A DNA stretch of 64,000 bases from Symsagittifera roscoffensis (GCF_963678635.1 NC_087065.1:19543623-19607622); one strand, 5' to 3'. Counted from the stretch's first letter, positions 1 through 11,029 are shown. The notes: a model not told the origin generated them from the sequence alone. A program made the numbers and translations.

Positions 1-812
1 CATAAAAGAGATTGAAATTAAACAAGACTGCTCGTATATCAGGGTGAAACCCTGAAGGTTCAGACTGCCTTTTAAGGCCAATAAGAAACCGGTTTGGGTT
101 GATTAATTGATGAAATAAATGAAAAGAAAATTTTATTAAAAAAAACTTTTCCAAAATATCATTTTTTTTTCAGTTTATCCCCCAAAAAGGCAAGTTAAAA
201 TACCCAAGGCATATCAAGCGTATCGTATTTTTATACGACCGAATTCTCGCCTCAATTTTAAACGCATTTATCTTCGCTTAAGCGTGTTATAGAAATGCAA
301 TAAATTGCCAGTTAATTATCCCAAATTGTTTGAATTAGTCTTTTACGTAATTTGACGAAAAAAGATCACAGATAAATAAAATTCTTTTGATTTTGAGCTC
401 ATGGGAACAATATTTCTCAGATGTTTTAAGACAATTCTTCAAAAAGCCATAGTTAAGTTGCAAAAAACGACTGAATAAAAATACCACCCCAAAAATAAAA
501 CTATCGCCCTTTCTTCAAAACTCGAAACAATTCAAAATCAAAAAATATTGCTGAGCATGCTTTTTTGCGCTCGCCTATTTTAGATAGAATCCGAATTTTA
601 GATGGAATTTTCAAGCTGGGCATCATTTTTTTTCAGTCAGTTTTTGTCGATCAAAAAAACAGATTTCAACAAAAAGTTTTTGAAGATGTTGACTCCCTAA
701 AACCAAACTTTACAAATTTTTCAGCTCCGATCTTTTTTTGCAAAGCTTAGGGAGTTTGAAAAATGCCAATTTGGTCATGCTCTGGACTAATTTATGCGCG
801 CTTTGTAAATTT
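1..812. repeat. Direct repeat, copy 1 (AT-rich dispersed repeat)
   Basis: This block reappears at 2609-3420, 2608 bases downstream in the same orientation, with only scattered substitutions. It begins at the window edge, so its left end is unknown. It carries the hairpin motif at 39-55 and a right-hand part (about 750-812) that also occurs inverted at about 14010-14140 and 46290-46410. A 61-codon open frame inside it is TTG-initiated and appears in both copies only because the DNA is duplicated. Confidence 0.9.
39..55 (+). repeat. Short perfect hairpin in dispersed repeat (copy 1)
   Basis: A 7-bp stem (TCAGGGT / ACCCTGA) closes a 3-base loop, just after the word ACAAGACTGCTCGTA. The same arrangement is at 2647-2663. 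At 13845-13861 and 46111-46127 the stem is TCAGGGC / GCCCTGA, so the pair change is compensated. Confidence 0.75.
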
Positions 813-2608
813 TATTGTATGGAATTGTATGGAATTGTATGAGAAGCTTTTTTGGTGTAAGGAAGTCAACCCAGGTAGACTAGAAATTGAAATTATATAA
901 ACTTAGTCTTAAAACAATCAAAATTTTTTCAAATGTATGAAAACGGATTTCTGCTGTAATTTTTGTATGACCCATTTTCATTTAATTATTAAGAAATTTA
1001 TTGCAAAAAAATAATTGTATTTAAAAACTGACTTCAGCATTTCAAAATTGAAGTCGAAACATATAGTATTAACATAACACAGGAGAAAAGATGTCTCAGC
1101 AAAGTGCTACAACATGCAAATTTATGCTAGAGAATTTTATCATCGAAAAGTAAACTGATTTTTCAAAGAGATCATTAAAAAAGCCAAACACAATTTGTAA
1201 CGAGATGATGATTGTTTGCGAGTCAACAATCACAAAAAAAATAACGCAGACACCTGGGCGAATTTCGATAAAATAATCGCTTCTGTAGTTGCCCAGGTTG
1301 ACCAAAACGTATTGTGCATTTCCCATTTATGAGAATTTTCTTGTCATAAAACTCCATACAATTCATAACTACAGAAAAAACTAAGAAACATTGATGATAA
1401 ACTTTAGTCCATAAGTTTTTCATATGAATTTTAAAATCGGCAAAAGCTTATAGACATGGCTGAAAGCTATAAAAGAGCTCACATAAGGATATAGCCAACA
1501 GGATGGTACATAGTTTTTTGTGTCCGAAGACAAAAAGCCATCCATCCCATATTAGCTACCAGTGAGCAAACAAGATAAACTCTGAAAGCACAATATCATA
1601 TACTAAAAATTTGAAAACAAACAAAACATCGGAAAACATCTACAGACATGAGAGAACGCAAAAGCGCAACCTATTTATTAAGACATTTAATTAATATTAA
1701 TTATCTGCTAATTTTTTTGAATAATAAAAATAATTATACAGAGGCTAAATCGAGCTTGGCATCTTATGCCATGCGGTGAAAGCGTAGCATTGGAAGCTAA
1801 CAAAAAGAAAGTGAGATGGAAAAACCAACTCGAAGATAAATCGCCAACTTAAAAAAATCAAATTAAGAACTTAAAAACAGACGAGAAAAACAACTACTTG
1901 CGTTAAACAAATCTTCAGATTTTTCGAGCTCTCATTAGCGCATCAAGATGCCCACATTGGCTATCAAGTTCCGTCAAAGTTCCGAAAAATTGACCTTCGA
2001 AAATGTGTTGCATCGAACTTAGGTGAAACAGCAAAATTTTAGGGAATTTTTAAATAGCCCAAACTCCTCTGACGCTGTTATCAATTAGTGTCTGTACGAT
2101 AATGAAGCATTCAAGGCGACTTGTTTTTACTTGTAGAGAACTCCCGACGTTCAATTTTTCCATCAACAAACTGAAAGGCACCACAAGACCATTATGTTAA
2201 AGATAAGCCAACGCAATTTTTCCCCTGGTTCCAACGTTACCCCTGTAGACCGGTTGGTTGGTTAAATTTTCAGGCGTTGAAAAGTTATTTGAAAGTGAAA
2301 AGTGTGCCCTCATTGACAGAACTGTTTTGCATTTGATTGTTTACTGATGAAAATGTAGACTTTGAAAAATTGATTTGAATCATTGTAAAAACGATTTTAC
2401 TTGATAAACAAGTCTAGTTGAAAAAGAGAGATAAGAACTGAATTTTTAGCGTTAACTAATCAAAAGACTTTTTGTGGTTATGTTCGGCCTGAAAAAAAAA
2501 CTAGCATTAAAGATGAAAGATGGAACTACCTGCGCGTTTCCTTGATCTCTCATAAATTGAATGGAAAATTTTCGATTGAAACTTAATTTCAAACATAATA
2601 AAAACATA
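813..2608. other. AT-rich non-coding stretch between direct repeats
   Basis: No convincing gene. Two short overlapping minus-strand frames at 1096-1423 have non-ATG starts, low complexity and no recognisable domain. The stretch is probably intron or intergenic DNA left or right of a repeat insertion. Confidence 0.5.
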
Positions 2609-3420
2609 CATAAAAGAGATTGAAATTAAACAAGACTGCTCGTATATCAGGGTGAAACCCTGAAGGTTCAGACTGCCTTTTAAGGCCAATAAGAAACCGG
2701 TTTGGGTTGATTAATTGACGAAATAAATGAAAAGAAAATTTTATTAAAAAAAACTTTTCCAAAATATCTTTTTTTTTTCAGTTTATCCCCCAAAAAGGCA
2801 AGTTAAAATACCCAAGGCATATCAAGCGTATCGTATTTTTATACGACCGAATTCTCGCCTCAATTTTTAACGCATTTATCTTCGCTTAAGCGTGTTATAG
2901 AAATGCAATAAATTGCCAGTTAATTATCCCAAATTGTTTGAATTAGTCTTTTACGTAATTTGACGAAAAAAGATCACAGATAAATAAAATTCTTTTGATT
3001 TTGAGCTCATGGGAACAATACTTCTCAGATGTTTTAAGACAATTCTTCAAAAAGCCTTAGTTAAGTTGCAAAAAACGACTGAATAAAAATACCACCCCAA
3101 AAATAAAACTATCGCCCTTTCTTCAAAACTCGAAACAATTCAAAATCAAAAAAGATTGCTGAGCATGCTTTTTTGCGCTCGCCTATTTTAGATAGAATCC
3201 GAATTTTAGATGGAATTTTCAAGCTGGGCATCATTTTTTTTCAGTCAGTTTTTGTCGATCAAAAAAACAGATTTCAACAAAAAGTTTTTGAAGATGTTGA
3301 CTCCCTAAAACCAAACTTTACAAATTTTTCACCTCCGATCTTTTTTTGCAAAGCTTAGGGAGTTTGAAAAATGCCAATTTGGTCATGCTCTGGACTAATT
3401 TATGCGCGCTTTGTAAATTT
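2609..3420. repeat. Direct repeat, copy 2
   Basis: Near-identical to 1-812. Differences seen by eye are single substitutions and one-base changes in A or T runs. After the shared end, copy 2 continues into sequence (to about 3455) that also occurs inverted at 14.0 and 46.3 kb, whereas copy 1 runs into a short repeat of GTATGGAATT. Copy 2 therefore appears to preserve more of the original repeat. Confidence 0.9.
2647..2663 (+). repeat. Short perfect hairpin in dispersed repeat (copy 2)
   Basis: Same 7-bp stem and GAA loop as at 39-55. Confidence 0.75.
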
Positions 3421-3673
3421 TGTTTATAACTTTGAAAGCGTAATGCAAATTTTTTATGCGTGGAGAATTAGCCCGCTCAAAAAAATCCTTTAAAATGTGA
3501 ATTGAGGCTAGCTAATTTGTCATATTAAAACTTAACGACTCAAGTTTTCACACTTGATCTCTGACAGTTTGGCCTCGTAATGAAAAAACAAGAGGAAATT
3601 TTTGATGTTTGGGAATAGATAGAAGTTTCAATCTGACAGGTTGAAAAAAAGGTGAGGTGTCAATATTTTTCAG

Positions 3674-3964
3674 GTATTGATTCGCTCTGGTATTATATGA
3701 CAGCTTCCAATGCTATCAATCAAACCTCTTACAACCTTGTCATCAACAGAAGATCTGACTCCTACAATCTGACTTTGACCCAACCATCCAGTTCAAACAT
3801 CTCATTTTCCAACGTGAATCCTGGATCGATCCTAGAGTTGCATGGCTTAGTCTTACCAGGAACTGCATACACTTTTCACGTAGAAGCGGAAATGGGCTCA
3901 AAGACGATGTGCACATACCCTCCTGGCCCGTTTACAAGAAGCGACACTGTTCGCATATGTACAC
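3674..3964 (+). CDS. Internal exon encoding a fibronectin type III-like domain
   Basis: The 97-codon stretch is bounded by a textbook acceptor (TTTTTCAG ending at 3673) and donor (GTAAGT from 3965). Its length is divisible by three, and both introns fall after the first base of a codon (phase 1-1), the symmetric class typical of extracellular modules. The translation fits an FN3 beta-sandwich: an early Trp, a Tyr-x-Leu-x-Ile strand, several Asn-x-Ser/Thr sites, and a late LxGLxPGTAYTFHVxA core. FN3 domains like this occur in receptor phosphatases, receptor kinases and adhesion proteins; the gene cannot be identified from one exon. The partner exons must lie outside the window or be very distant, so the flanking repeat-rich DNA is probably intron. 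The open frame extends past both splice sites, but that extension is not protein-like. Confidence 0.7.
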
Positions 3965-4480
3965 GTAAGTTAATATACAGTTTCACTCCAAACAATTTCA
4001 TAGGTCGAAACTGGTTTCAATTTTGTTTTTTTCCGATTTTCCGTTTAAATCCCAGTTTTTAGAAAGACGGATTGAATTAATTCAATTTATGCAAAAGATA
4101 TGAATGCCAGGGCGGATTTAAGACTTTATCGAGGGGGCGGGGGGAGGGGTTCAAAAAACTTTTGAAATTTTGTCGACTGTTTGGGCCGACCATGGATTAT
4201 TCGAGATATCACTAAAAAGACCCCATTATAACCAAATTTTCGGCGCCGGGTTTCAAAGCGTTTTAAGGCGTTTTAAGGCGGTTTTAGGGTTTTTTTTGGA
4301 AAGCTTTGACCCAAAGTTAGCGTTTGTTTCAATGCGCCTCTGAAAGAGAGGCTGAATGAGTATATTTATTAGAAAAGGGGATCTCAGTAACTATTTCATC
4401 CACAAGATACATAGTAACAAATGGCTTTCTCTAAAAAGAAACAAGACTGCTCGTATCATAGCGAAGCCTTTTAATGTTTG

Positions 4481-4540
4481 GTCATGCTCTTTCATATGTT
4501 GGTCATGATACTTTCATATGTTGTTCATGCTCTTTCATAG
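4481..4540 (+). repeat. Short tandem repeat, about 25-bp unit, three copies
   Basis: Three imperfect units built around GGTCATG(C/A)T..CTTTCATATGTT run head to tail and lead directly into the hairpin at 4540-4575. Confidence 0.7.
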
Positions 4541-4575
4541 GCAGTCGGAACATTCTTTCATCTGTTCCGACTGCC
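4540..4575. repeat. 13-bp perfect inverted repeat
   Basis: GGCAGTCGGAACA at 4540-4552 is exactly complementary to TGTTCCGACTGCC at 4563-4575, with a 10-base loop. The arm is related to the TTCAGACTGCC word that follows the hairpin in the dispersed repeat at 1-75, so this may be the end of the same mobile family. Confidence 0.8.
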
Positions 4576-4924
4576 TTTTAATGTTTATGGAGCAGTAATA
4601 ACCTTAAAAAAATCAAAAGTAATCAAAAGTATTAAAAATCAATCAATTTTTTTTCTTAATTTGAAAGTTTTTTTTGAAAATTATCCCCCATACCTCCATA
4701 GGCCAAATAAAGTACAAAAGGATAGATTTCGCACAATGTAACAAATAAATTATGACAAGTAAGCTTCTTTCAACCAATTTGGAACGATTCATTAGACGGA
4801 TTAAATCTCTGCTTATAGTTTAATAGCAGGAAACTTATCGCGCGTTAATTGTCCCTAATTAGCTAAAATGGCCTTCTTTAAACCACCATAACTTTACGAA
4901 AAATGATCACAGGTGAAAAATTTT

Positions 4925-5035
4925 TTCACTTTCAATTTTCCACTCGGGTCTGTTGCAAATTTGTGTCTACCTCATTTTTGTCATCTTCCATGTGTTTTTC
5001 GTGTTCTCCGTGAATTTGTTTGTCAGCTTTGTCTT
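4925..5035. repeat. Segment shared with 14845-14950 and 47108-47215
   Basis: About 100 bases beginning near CACTCGGGTCTGTTGC match both later segments with small indels. In all three places the segment lies beside LTR-like or gypsy-derived DNA, so it is probably part of the repeat package and not host sequence. Confidence 0.6.
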
Positions 5036-5245
5036 TCTTAGATTTTTCCGCTATCTTCTTTTCTTCTACGAATAAAATTTATGTTTTGCCGTTGCTTGGG
5101 GTGTCCGTAGGGAAAACTAAATCAACGATTTCTGCATGTGTTTTCTTGTTGTTCTAGAAGCTAATGGCCTCAAGAAACTTAACGCAGGCTTGGTATTCCG
5201 GAGTCTTGTCTGTGAATCACATCACTTTTATCAATGATTTTAGGC

Positions 5246-5515
5246 TTAGTTTTGTGCAAGTCTCCGTTTTGTCTGGTGGCGAAACAATTTTAAAAGTATT
5301 GTTACTTTAGCATCACGGTTTGTCTCGCTTATCGTATCAATCGGAACTGGGTTTCCGAGTGCGTTTGTCAGCGTCGATTGTCGGTTGCGTGTTGATTTTC
5401 TGGTTGCCATGACGGAGTTTGTAGGAGGCACAAGCTTTTTGTTTAGTGGTTTTGGTGAAGATGCTGCATTCATGGACGTAGTGGAAGATTGTTCGTCGTC
5501 TGACCCGCTGAGCAC
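5246..5515 (-). pseudogene. Gypsy copy A1: C-terminal pol tail
   Basis: An 89-codon frame with an Arg/Ser/Asn-rich patch (TRKSTRNRQS) followed by a Gly-Asn-Pro turn, as often ends gypsy integrases. It lies downstream of the integrase fragment 5695-6216 on the same strand in a different frame, with decayed sequence between. No domain is assignable on its own. Confidence 0.45.
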
Positions 5516-5694
5516 GTTATTTTTGGCGAGTTTTTCTTGGTGAGTTCATCGCAGTTTTTTTCCTCTGTTTGGAGGCTCATGCCACGTATGGGTTGTAGTT
5601 TGTGAGTAGGGCGATCGTCTGTTCTTCCTGCAGTGGATTTTTCTCGTCTCTTAGTTGGGCTGCTCTGTTTATTTTGTTGTCCTGCAGCCTTTTC

Positions 5695-6216
5695 TTACTT
5701 TGCTAGCTTTCTTGGCAGTCCCTGCTCCGTGTCCTCATAGAACATCAGGTGTTGTGGCACGTTGAGCTGCTCTATGTCTAAAAAACGTAGAAAAATTCCG
5801 AATCTCCTCGCGGGTTTGTACGCAACATAATCGCATAGCCGGAAAGGCCTGTGAGGTCCGTATAATAGAAGAGTTATAACAAATGCGACTCCTCTATTTC
5901 TGAATAATCTTGGTTGTTTTCCGAATGTTTGTACCCATACTGGGTGTGGCGTGTACCTTAAAATTTTTCCGTCATTAGTTTTGTGCTTTTGGGGAAACCA
6001 AACATGTTGACCCAGATTCAACACGGCGGCCGATACCGGGTGTGTTAGATGAAGGCTATCAAGAACTGTTTGACGCGACTGTGCTGGTATCACAATCCGG
6101 TCGTCGATGAGTAGACAATCCTCTCGGACGTGGAGGCGGTTACGGACATTGTACCAGTATTGTCCGTATGAGGTTTTGATGGCTTCCCAACCACGTTTTT
6201 TCACAAAGTTTATCAA
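5695..6216 (-). pseudogene. Gypsy copy A1: integrase with catalytic core deleted
   Basis: The first 100 residues read as the N-terminal zinc-binding part of a gypsy integrase: a LRQTVLDSLHLTHP-like stretch with the His pair, then GQHVWFP. The frame then passes directly into a C-terminal segment. The Cys pair of the HHCC finger and the whole D,D,E core are missing, so an internal deletion has fused the two ends in frame. The product cannot be an active integrase. It lies between the pol linker (upstream, 6384-6737) and the tail (5246-5515). Confidence 0.7.
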
Positions 6217-6311
6217 TGGTCGTAGTCAATGGTCGAAGTCAAAGTTTAACAATTGTCGTAGTCAATGGTCGTATCAAGGGTCGTAGTCAAATTTTATCAA
6301 TGGTCGCAGCG
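6210..6311. repeat. Degenerate 13-bp tandem repeat
   Basis: About seven imperfect units of AATGGTCGTAGTC in a row. They sit at the upstream edge of the integrase fragment, so the array replaces or interrupts original pol sequence. Confidence 0.8.
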
Positions 6312-6383
6312 ATGAAGCGGACTCCGAGTACCTCCTGTAAATTTCGCCAAAATAATCGTAGACTCCTCTGTGTTTGTGCTTTG

Positions 6384-6737
6384 CTAAATTGTAGCAATAA
6401 TTCCTTCCGTTATGAGTTTATGGCTGGCCTCGAGGGTCGTTTGTTGATTGTGTGTCAATGTTGCTGTTTCCACTTTTGTGGCTCTTTCTTTTTGGATACA
6501 AATGTTGGGATCAACGCAGCTGACACAAATTTCTTTCGATTCTTTATCGTTTGTGGGGAAGTCCGTTTGAGTGGACGTAACTATTGAAACATTTTCCGAT
6601 TGGCGCGTGTGGTCGTTAACTCCTTGTTTACCGGCCGCTGGTGTTTTAAAAAGAACTGGGTTGTCACAAAAATTATTTTTTGAGAAGTTTGTTGTTCGTT
6701 TTTGCTTTAAGGAGAGGAGTTCCCGCGCATCTTCCAC
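6384..6737 (-). pseudogene. Gypsy copy A1: RNase H-integrase linker region
   Basis: A 117-codon open frame of low similarity to anything recognised, rich in Lys, Thr and Asn, lying where the linker between RNase H and integrase would be. The first codon is not ATG. Treated as part of the decayed pol because of strand and position. Confidence 0.35.
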
Positions 6738-7130
6738 GTTTGAGGTTGAAGGGGCGGTGTTTCATGGTTTTTTCTGATGATGGTCGTTTGTTCCACCGAG
6801 AGTCTGACAGGCTTTCTTTTCGATCTGATGATCCTTGCCATTGCGATGCTGATTCTTTTCGGCCCCATGTCTCCAATGTTTTCTTTTTGGGTGCTATAAC
6901 ACCTCCCTTAAATTTTTTTTTCTAACTTTTGACTCATCGTATTGTTTTGAATGATTGCGTTAACTGAGTTTCTGCAATTTGATTTCTTTTCTAAGTGCTT
7001 GGATGAATGCAACTGAGCTGACTGATTTTTAGTTGAATTTAAGAAAGAAAACTGAATTTGGTTGAGAAATTTCAACTGACCGCTACAAGAATGGGTGGAT
7101 TATTGGAATATTAATAGAGCGTTTGAAATG

Positions 7131-7328
7131 CTATTCAATAATCCTTTGTTTTCCGCGCGCTTTTTGACCATCTGACACGGTGTTTGTTCTGATTGGCATT
7201 CTGAAATTGTTACGAATGACCTTGTCAATCAACTCGAGGTTGTTTATGAATGCATTAATTGATGCTACGATGAACTTTTCATCATACTCGCTTGAGGGTG
7301 TCGTCAATCCAACTGGATTTCTCGACAT
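7131..7328 (-). pseudogene. Gypsy copy A1: end of RNase H
   Basis: Begins with a LSRNPV-like block that closes RNase H in this family. The same block occurs in the plus-strand copy near 62785-62800 (YLSRNPVIPALP). The remainder is open but unrecognised. Confidence 0.5.
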
Positions 7329-7616
7329 ATAACCTATTGTTCCATTTTATTCCCCGCCAGATGTTTATTGTCAAACTGGAATGGGATTAGTCGGTCGATC
7401 CAGCGTGTTAGTTTACTTTGCCAAGTTTTTGATCTATCGCTTGCGTTTAAAGCGCAGATCAAAGCTTGATGGTCTGTTATGACGGTAAAACGTTTTTTTT
7501 TATAGATAGTATTTGAAAAGTTCGATGGCCCAAACTACACTGAGTAATTCTAGTTCATTCACTGAGTGTTTTTCTTAAAGTGAATTTGAAAAACTTGACG
7601 CAAAGGCTATGACCAC

Positions 7617-7877
7617 TCATCCTTCCGCTGAATTTTGCTCTAATGACGCTCCTGAACCTGTTGTAGACGCATCGCATACAATGCGAATGTCTAAATGTTC
7701 GTCGAAGTGTTTATTTTGAGTAATTTCAGAGACTAACTTTAAAATGTTGTTGAACGAGTTTTTGTATTCTTGTTTCCAGTCAATTAGTCTTTTTGTATTT
7801 TTTGCTAATGGGCGTACTGCAGCGGCTGTTTGTGCTAATTCAGGAATAAACCGCATGAGATGACGTTTGAAACCCAT
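7617..7877 (-). pseudogene. Gypsy copy A1: RT connection and start of RNase H
   Basis: The frame contains the connection-domain block (MGFKRHLMRFIPELA..PLA), the W-K-x-E-Y-x-x-x-F stretch, and the RNase H entry RIVCDASTTGSGASLEQ with its first catalytic Asp. Homologous residues recur at 62224-62484 on the plus strand. Frameshifts separate it from the palm fragment at 8034-8318. Confidence 0.75.
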
Positions 7878-8033
7878 AAAACTTTTTAGTTTTTTAAAGG
7901 TTTTTGTTGGCGATAACTTTTCAATACAATCTGCTATTTTATGAGCGGTTTCATTCCCTCACTTCCTATGGTATTCCCTAACCACTCAACTTGCTTAAAT
8001 GCAAACTTACTTTTATCCAGAGATAGTATCAGG

Positions 8034-8654
8034 TTATCCACATCTAATTTTGTCATCTATTTCTGCCGGTAACTTTTCTCGATGTAGCTCAATTGATCCT
8101 TTTGTTACTCTCAGTATGTCATCTAGATACGCGTAAGTATTCGTACAATTGATAAGTGTAGAGTCAATTGCTTTCTGAAGTTCGACTGGCATGTCAGTGA
8201 CACCATCGAATCCTGTCTGAAATTGGTATGCCCCGGTGGCGTTGCTGCCAAAAAGGCTGAAATTACAATGTTCTCTGGTTGAGATATCCAATGGGATTTG
8301 TGAATACGCGTAACGCAAGTCTAGCGTTGAAAATAGTGTTTAATTTAATTTTTCCGATATGACTTCTTGTGTGATGTTGTCCAGGAGTAAGTCTACAATT
8401 GGAACCTGATTCTTGTTTTTCTGGATGACTTTTTTTTCTTGGAGTCCAAGTCCAGTTTAACTGTTTGGTTCTTTTTTTACTGTTCTTACAATTGGACTAA
8501 TGACTTGTCGATCCAAACATTTTTCTAATTTGATAATGTGTTTTTGATCAATAATTTTGTTGAGTTCTGCTTCGCCCCGTTTTTCTAGGTGCATCAGGAT
8601 GCGTCGTCCCTTTTGTTGAATTGGGCTTACCTCTTTGCTAAATTGGGTTCGCAT
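8034..8654 (-). pseudogene. Gypsy copy A1: reverse transcriptase fingers and palm
   Basis: Two frames together cover the RT. 8654-8457 holds the N-terminal fingers (EAELNKIIDQ..ISPIV). 8318-8034 holds YAYSQIPLD, the GAYQFQTGFDG core and the catalytic box YLDD in motif C. A frameshift and a stop lie between them near 8330-8450. This is the same family as copies A2 and B. The sequence around motif A here is the equivalent of the giant element's insertion site. Confidence 0.8.
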
Positions 8655-8779
8655 AATGTGATTTTTTGACTTTCCAATACGTACACATAGTTGCTGAAAG
8701 TTACCTCTGACCCACTGTTTAATTTCCAGGTCTAATTCTTCCGATTCACGTATGTTCAGCAGGTTTCTCCGTTTTTAGT

Positions 8780-9080
8780 TTTCGTGAATGAGTTTTATAC
8801 CTAATTGTGGCAGTATATTTCTACCTATCATATTTGCTTTTTGATCTTCAACAATGATGAATGGGGCTGTTTGTATCTTCCAGTCTCCTGATCCAACTGT
8901 TGGAACTAGTCTCCTCTTTGGAGTTATTCTTTCACCATTGTAGCACGCTAAATTTCTGGCGGTGTCTTCCGGTGGGATACTTTTGAATACTGTTGACTTG
9001 TCGTTGTTTTCGCAACCGCCGCGCAGAATTTTCGTTCAGAAATGACATTGGGCTTCCGGAATCCGCGAAGCTAATACTTC
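8780..9080 (-). pseudogene. Gypsy copy A1: retropepsin-like protease
   Basis: On the minus strand the region reads FADSGSPMSFL near 9030-9075 (catalytic Asp-Ser-Gly instead of Asp-Thr-Gly), followed by a NIIGRNILPQLG-type end. Frameshifts interrupt it. The corresponding frame in copy B (43364-43615) is longer and easier to read. Confidence 0.6.
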
Positions 9081-9399
9081 TTCTGGTTTTTTCTTTAGCT
9101 TTACGATGTGACCGCTAATATCATCTTGGGACAAATTAGTCATGTTCTTAGCTTTGAATGCTTCCGAAATTGCCATCACAGAAAGTTTATTGATTGATAT
9201 TTTTCCCAGCCATTTTGGATGTAAGCTGTGCGAATGCGACTGAGTCGTTATCAGTTTTGATTTCCCCTTGTTGTTCCTCGTTCAGGTCTCCATGGTTATT
9301 AACATTTGCAGATCGACAGAATTTGGCAAATTCGCCTCGCTTGGCACATTTTGAACAAATTTTATCCTTTGCTGGGTTGCAGCAATTATAGCGTTATTT

Positions 9400-10287
9400 T
9401 TGAATATTAAAGTAGTGTTCCGTTGTTGTTGTCCTCTTGTTTAATGTGTTCCTCTTGAATACGGTCTACCCTGGAATGCGCTTCGACCTCTTTGTGAACT
9501 TTGATTGTTAGCGTAATTATTACGACCACATGTGATGATATAAATTATTGGTTCCTGCGTGTCGTTGTTTTTTGCCCTCCGAATGAATTTATTTCTATTG
9601 TTCGACTGTGTTCAATACCTTTTTTGCGGCGTACTGCAAATTGATTTGCATCTTGTGAGCTTCGCATTTGAGCTAGTAGTTCTTCTGCAGTTTTCTTGTG
9701 GTGCATGTGTGCAGTGATCATATCTCTCACCCACTCGTCTTCTCGATCTCCACAATCAACTTCGCAACTAGTTCGACAAAATTTGCGTGGAATTGTTCAA
9801 GGCCCTTTGTTCTCTTTTACTTTCTACAGAAAAAGTTGTACCTCTCAAAAGCTACGACTCTGGTTGTGAGGAAAATATCTTCTAGAGTTGTCATGAGGTC
9901 TTTTGTGGTAACAGTGTGTAAGTCCAGACTTGATCTTTTTTGTTGAACCTGTCATTGCGCCTCGGCACCAATACATAGAAAAAAATAACTGAGTTTTTTT
10001 GCATCTGCATCATGCCAACGAAATGAATTACATAATACTCTCTTCTCCCGCGCTTTGATCACGGGGTTTTCCCAGTCGACTCGCTTCTCTTGGTTTCGAA
10101 CATCCCGCTTTTTCTTCAGTGTTTCAGTTTCACCCGTTATTTTGACCTCATAAGTAGGTTCTGGAGGTTCAACTAGTGGCGGTTCAATTCTTAGTGAGTT
10201 GCCTATTTCAATTCCGTCTTTTGCAGCTAGTGCCATCTCTAGTATTGCCGCCCACTTAGACCACGCTAATGCTAATTTAGCTGACAT
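9400..10287 (-). pseudogene. Gypsy copy A1: gag
   Basis: Starts at the ATG at 10287 with the MSAKLALAWSKW N-terminus and a Lys/Glu-rich stretch to 9952. It continues in other frames through a capsid-like TLEDIFL..FERYNFF segment (about 9800-9920) and the MITAHMHHKKTAEELLAQ segment (9730-9545). At least three frame changes make it non-functional. The same gag start recurs at 12579, 17063 and about 44887, so four gag starts of one family lie in this window. Confidence 0.75.
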
Positions 10288-10375
10288 CTTTGGATTAAAA
10301 AATGGATTATTGTTTTGTTTGATTAAAATGGATTAATATTCTACGGGTTTTCGAATATCTTGCTGACTGCGCCAT

Positions 10376-10408
10376 GTCATTCCTCTACTTTTTATTGTAT
10401 TACATATT
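10376..10408 (-). repeat. LTR stub upstream of gypsy copy A1
   Basis: The first 33 bases of the gypsy LTR (starting TGTCATTCCTCTAC) remain here, after the same TGGCGCAGTC primer-site word read on the minus strand. They are fused directly to a reverse-transcriptase fragment of copy A2. The identical fusion recurs at 17141-17172. Confidence 0.75.
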
Positions 10409-10411
10409 AAG

Positions 10412-10916
10412 CTAGTTTAGGAATAAACCGCATGAGATGACGTTTGACATGTCAGTGAGACCATCGAATCCTGTCTGAAATTGGTATGCCCCGGTGGCGT
10501 TGCTGCCAATAAGGCTGCAGTTACAATGTTCTCTGGTTGATATATCCAATGGGATTTGTGAATACGCGTAACTTAAGTCTAGCGTTGAAAATAGTGTTTG
10601 TTTTGATTTGTCCGATTTGACTACTTGTGTGATGTTGTCCAGGAGAAAGTCTATATTTGGCATCTGATTCTTGTTTTTCTGGATGAATTTGTTTTTTTTT
10701 CTTGGAGTCTAAGTCCAGTTTAACTGTTTGGTCCTTTTTTACTGTTAATATAATTGGACTAATAACTTGTCGATCCAAACATTTTTCTAATTTGATATTG
10801 TGTTTTTGATCAATAAATTTGATGAGTTCTGCTTCGACCCGTTTTTCTAGGTGCATCGGGATGCGTCGTCCTTTTTGTTGAATTGGGCTCACCTCATTGC
10901 TAAATCGGGTTCGCAT
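10412..10916 (-). pseudogene. Gypsy copy A2: reverse transcriptase, truncated
   Basis: The fingers block (10916-10700) and the palm block (10663-10412, with TLDLSYAYSQIPLD and GAYQFQTGFDG) are present. The sequence is cut off before the YLDD box and joined to an LTR stub. Position 10579-10583 (CTAGC) is the undisturbed equivalent of the site where the giant element inserted in copy B. Confidence 0.8.
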
Positions 10917-11029
10917 AATGTGATTTTGTGACTTTCCAATATGTACACATAGTGGCTGAAAGTTACCTCTGACCCATTGTTTAATTTCCAGATCTAACTC
11001 TTCCGATTCACGTATGTTCAGCAGGTTTC

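Larger units (their letters stand above)
3965..4924. other. Intron-like AT-rich stretch with local repeats
   Basis: No further exon was recognised. It contains a G-rich patch around 4130-4147, the tandem repeat and hairpin described separately, and another copy of the word ACAAGACTGCTCGTAT at about 4441. Confidence 0.5.

Noticed and set aside
565-750. A 61-codon frame present twice (also 3173-3358)
   Set aside because: Starts at TTG and lies wholly in a duplicated AT-rich repeat; the identity of the two frames reflects DNA duplication only.
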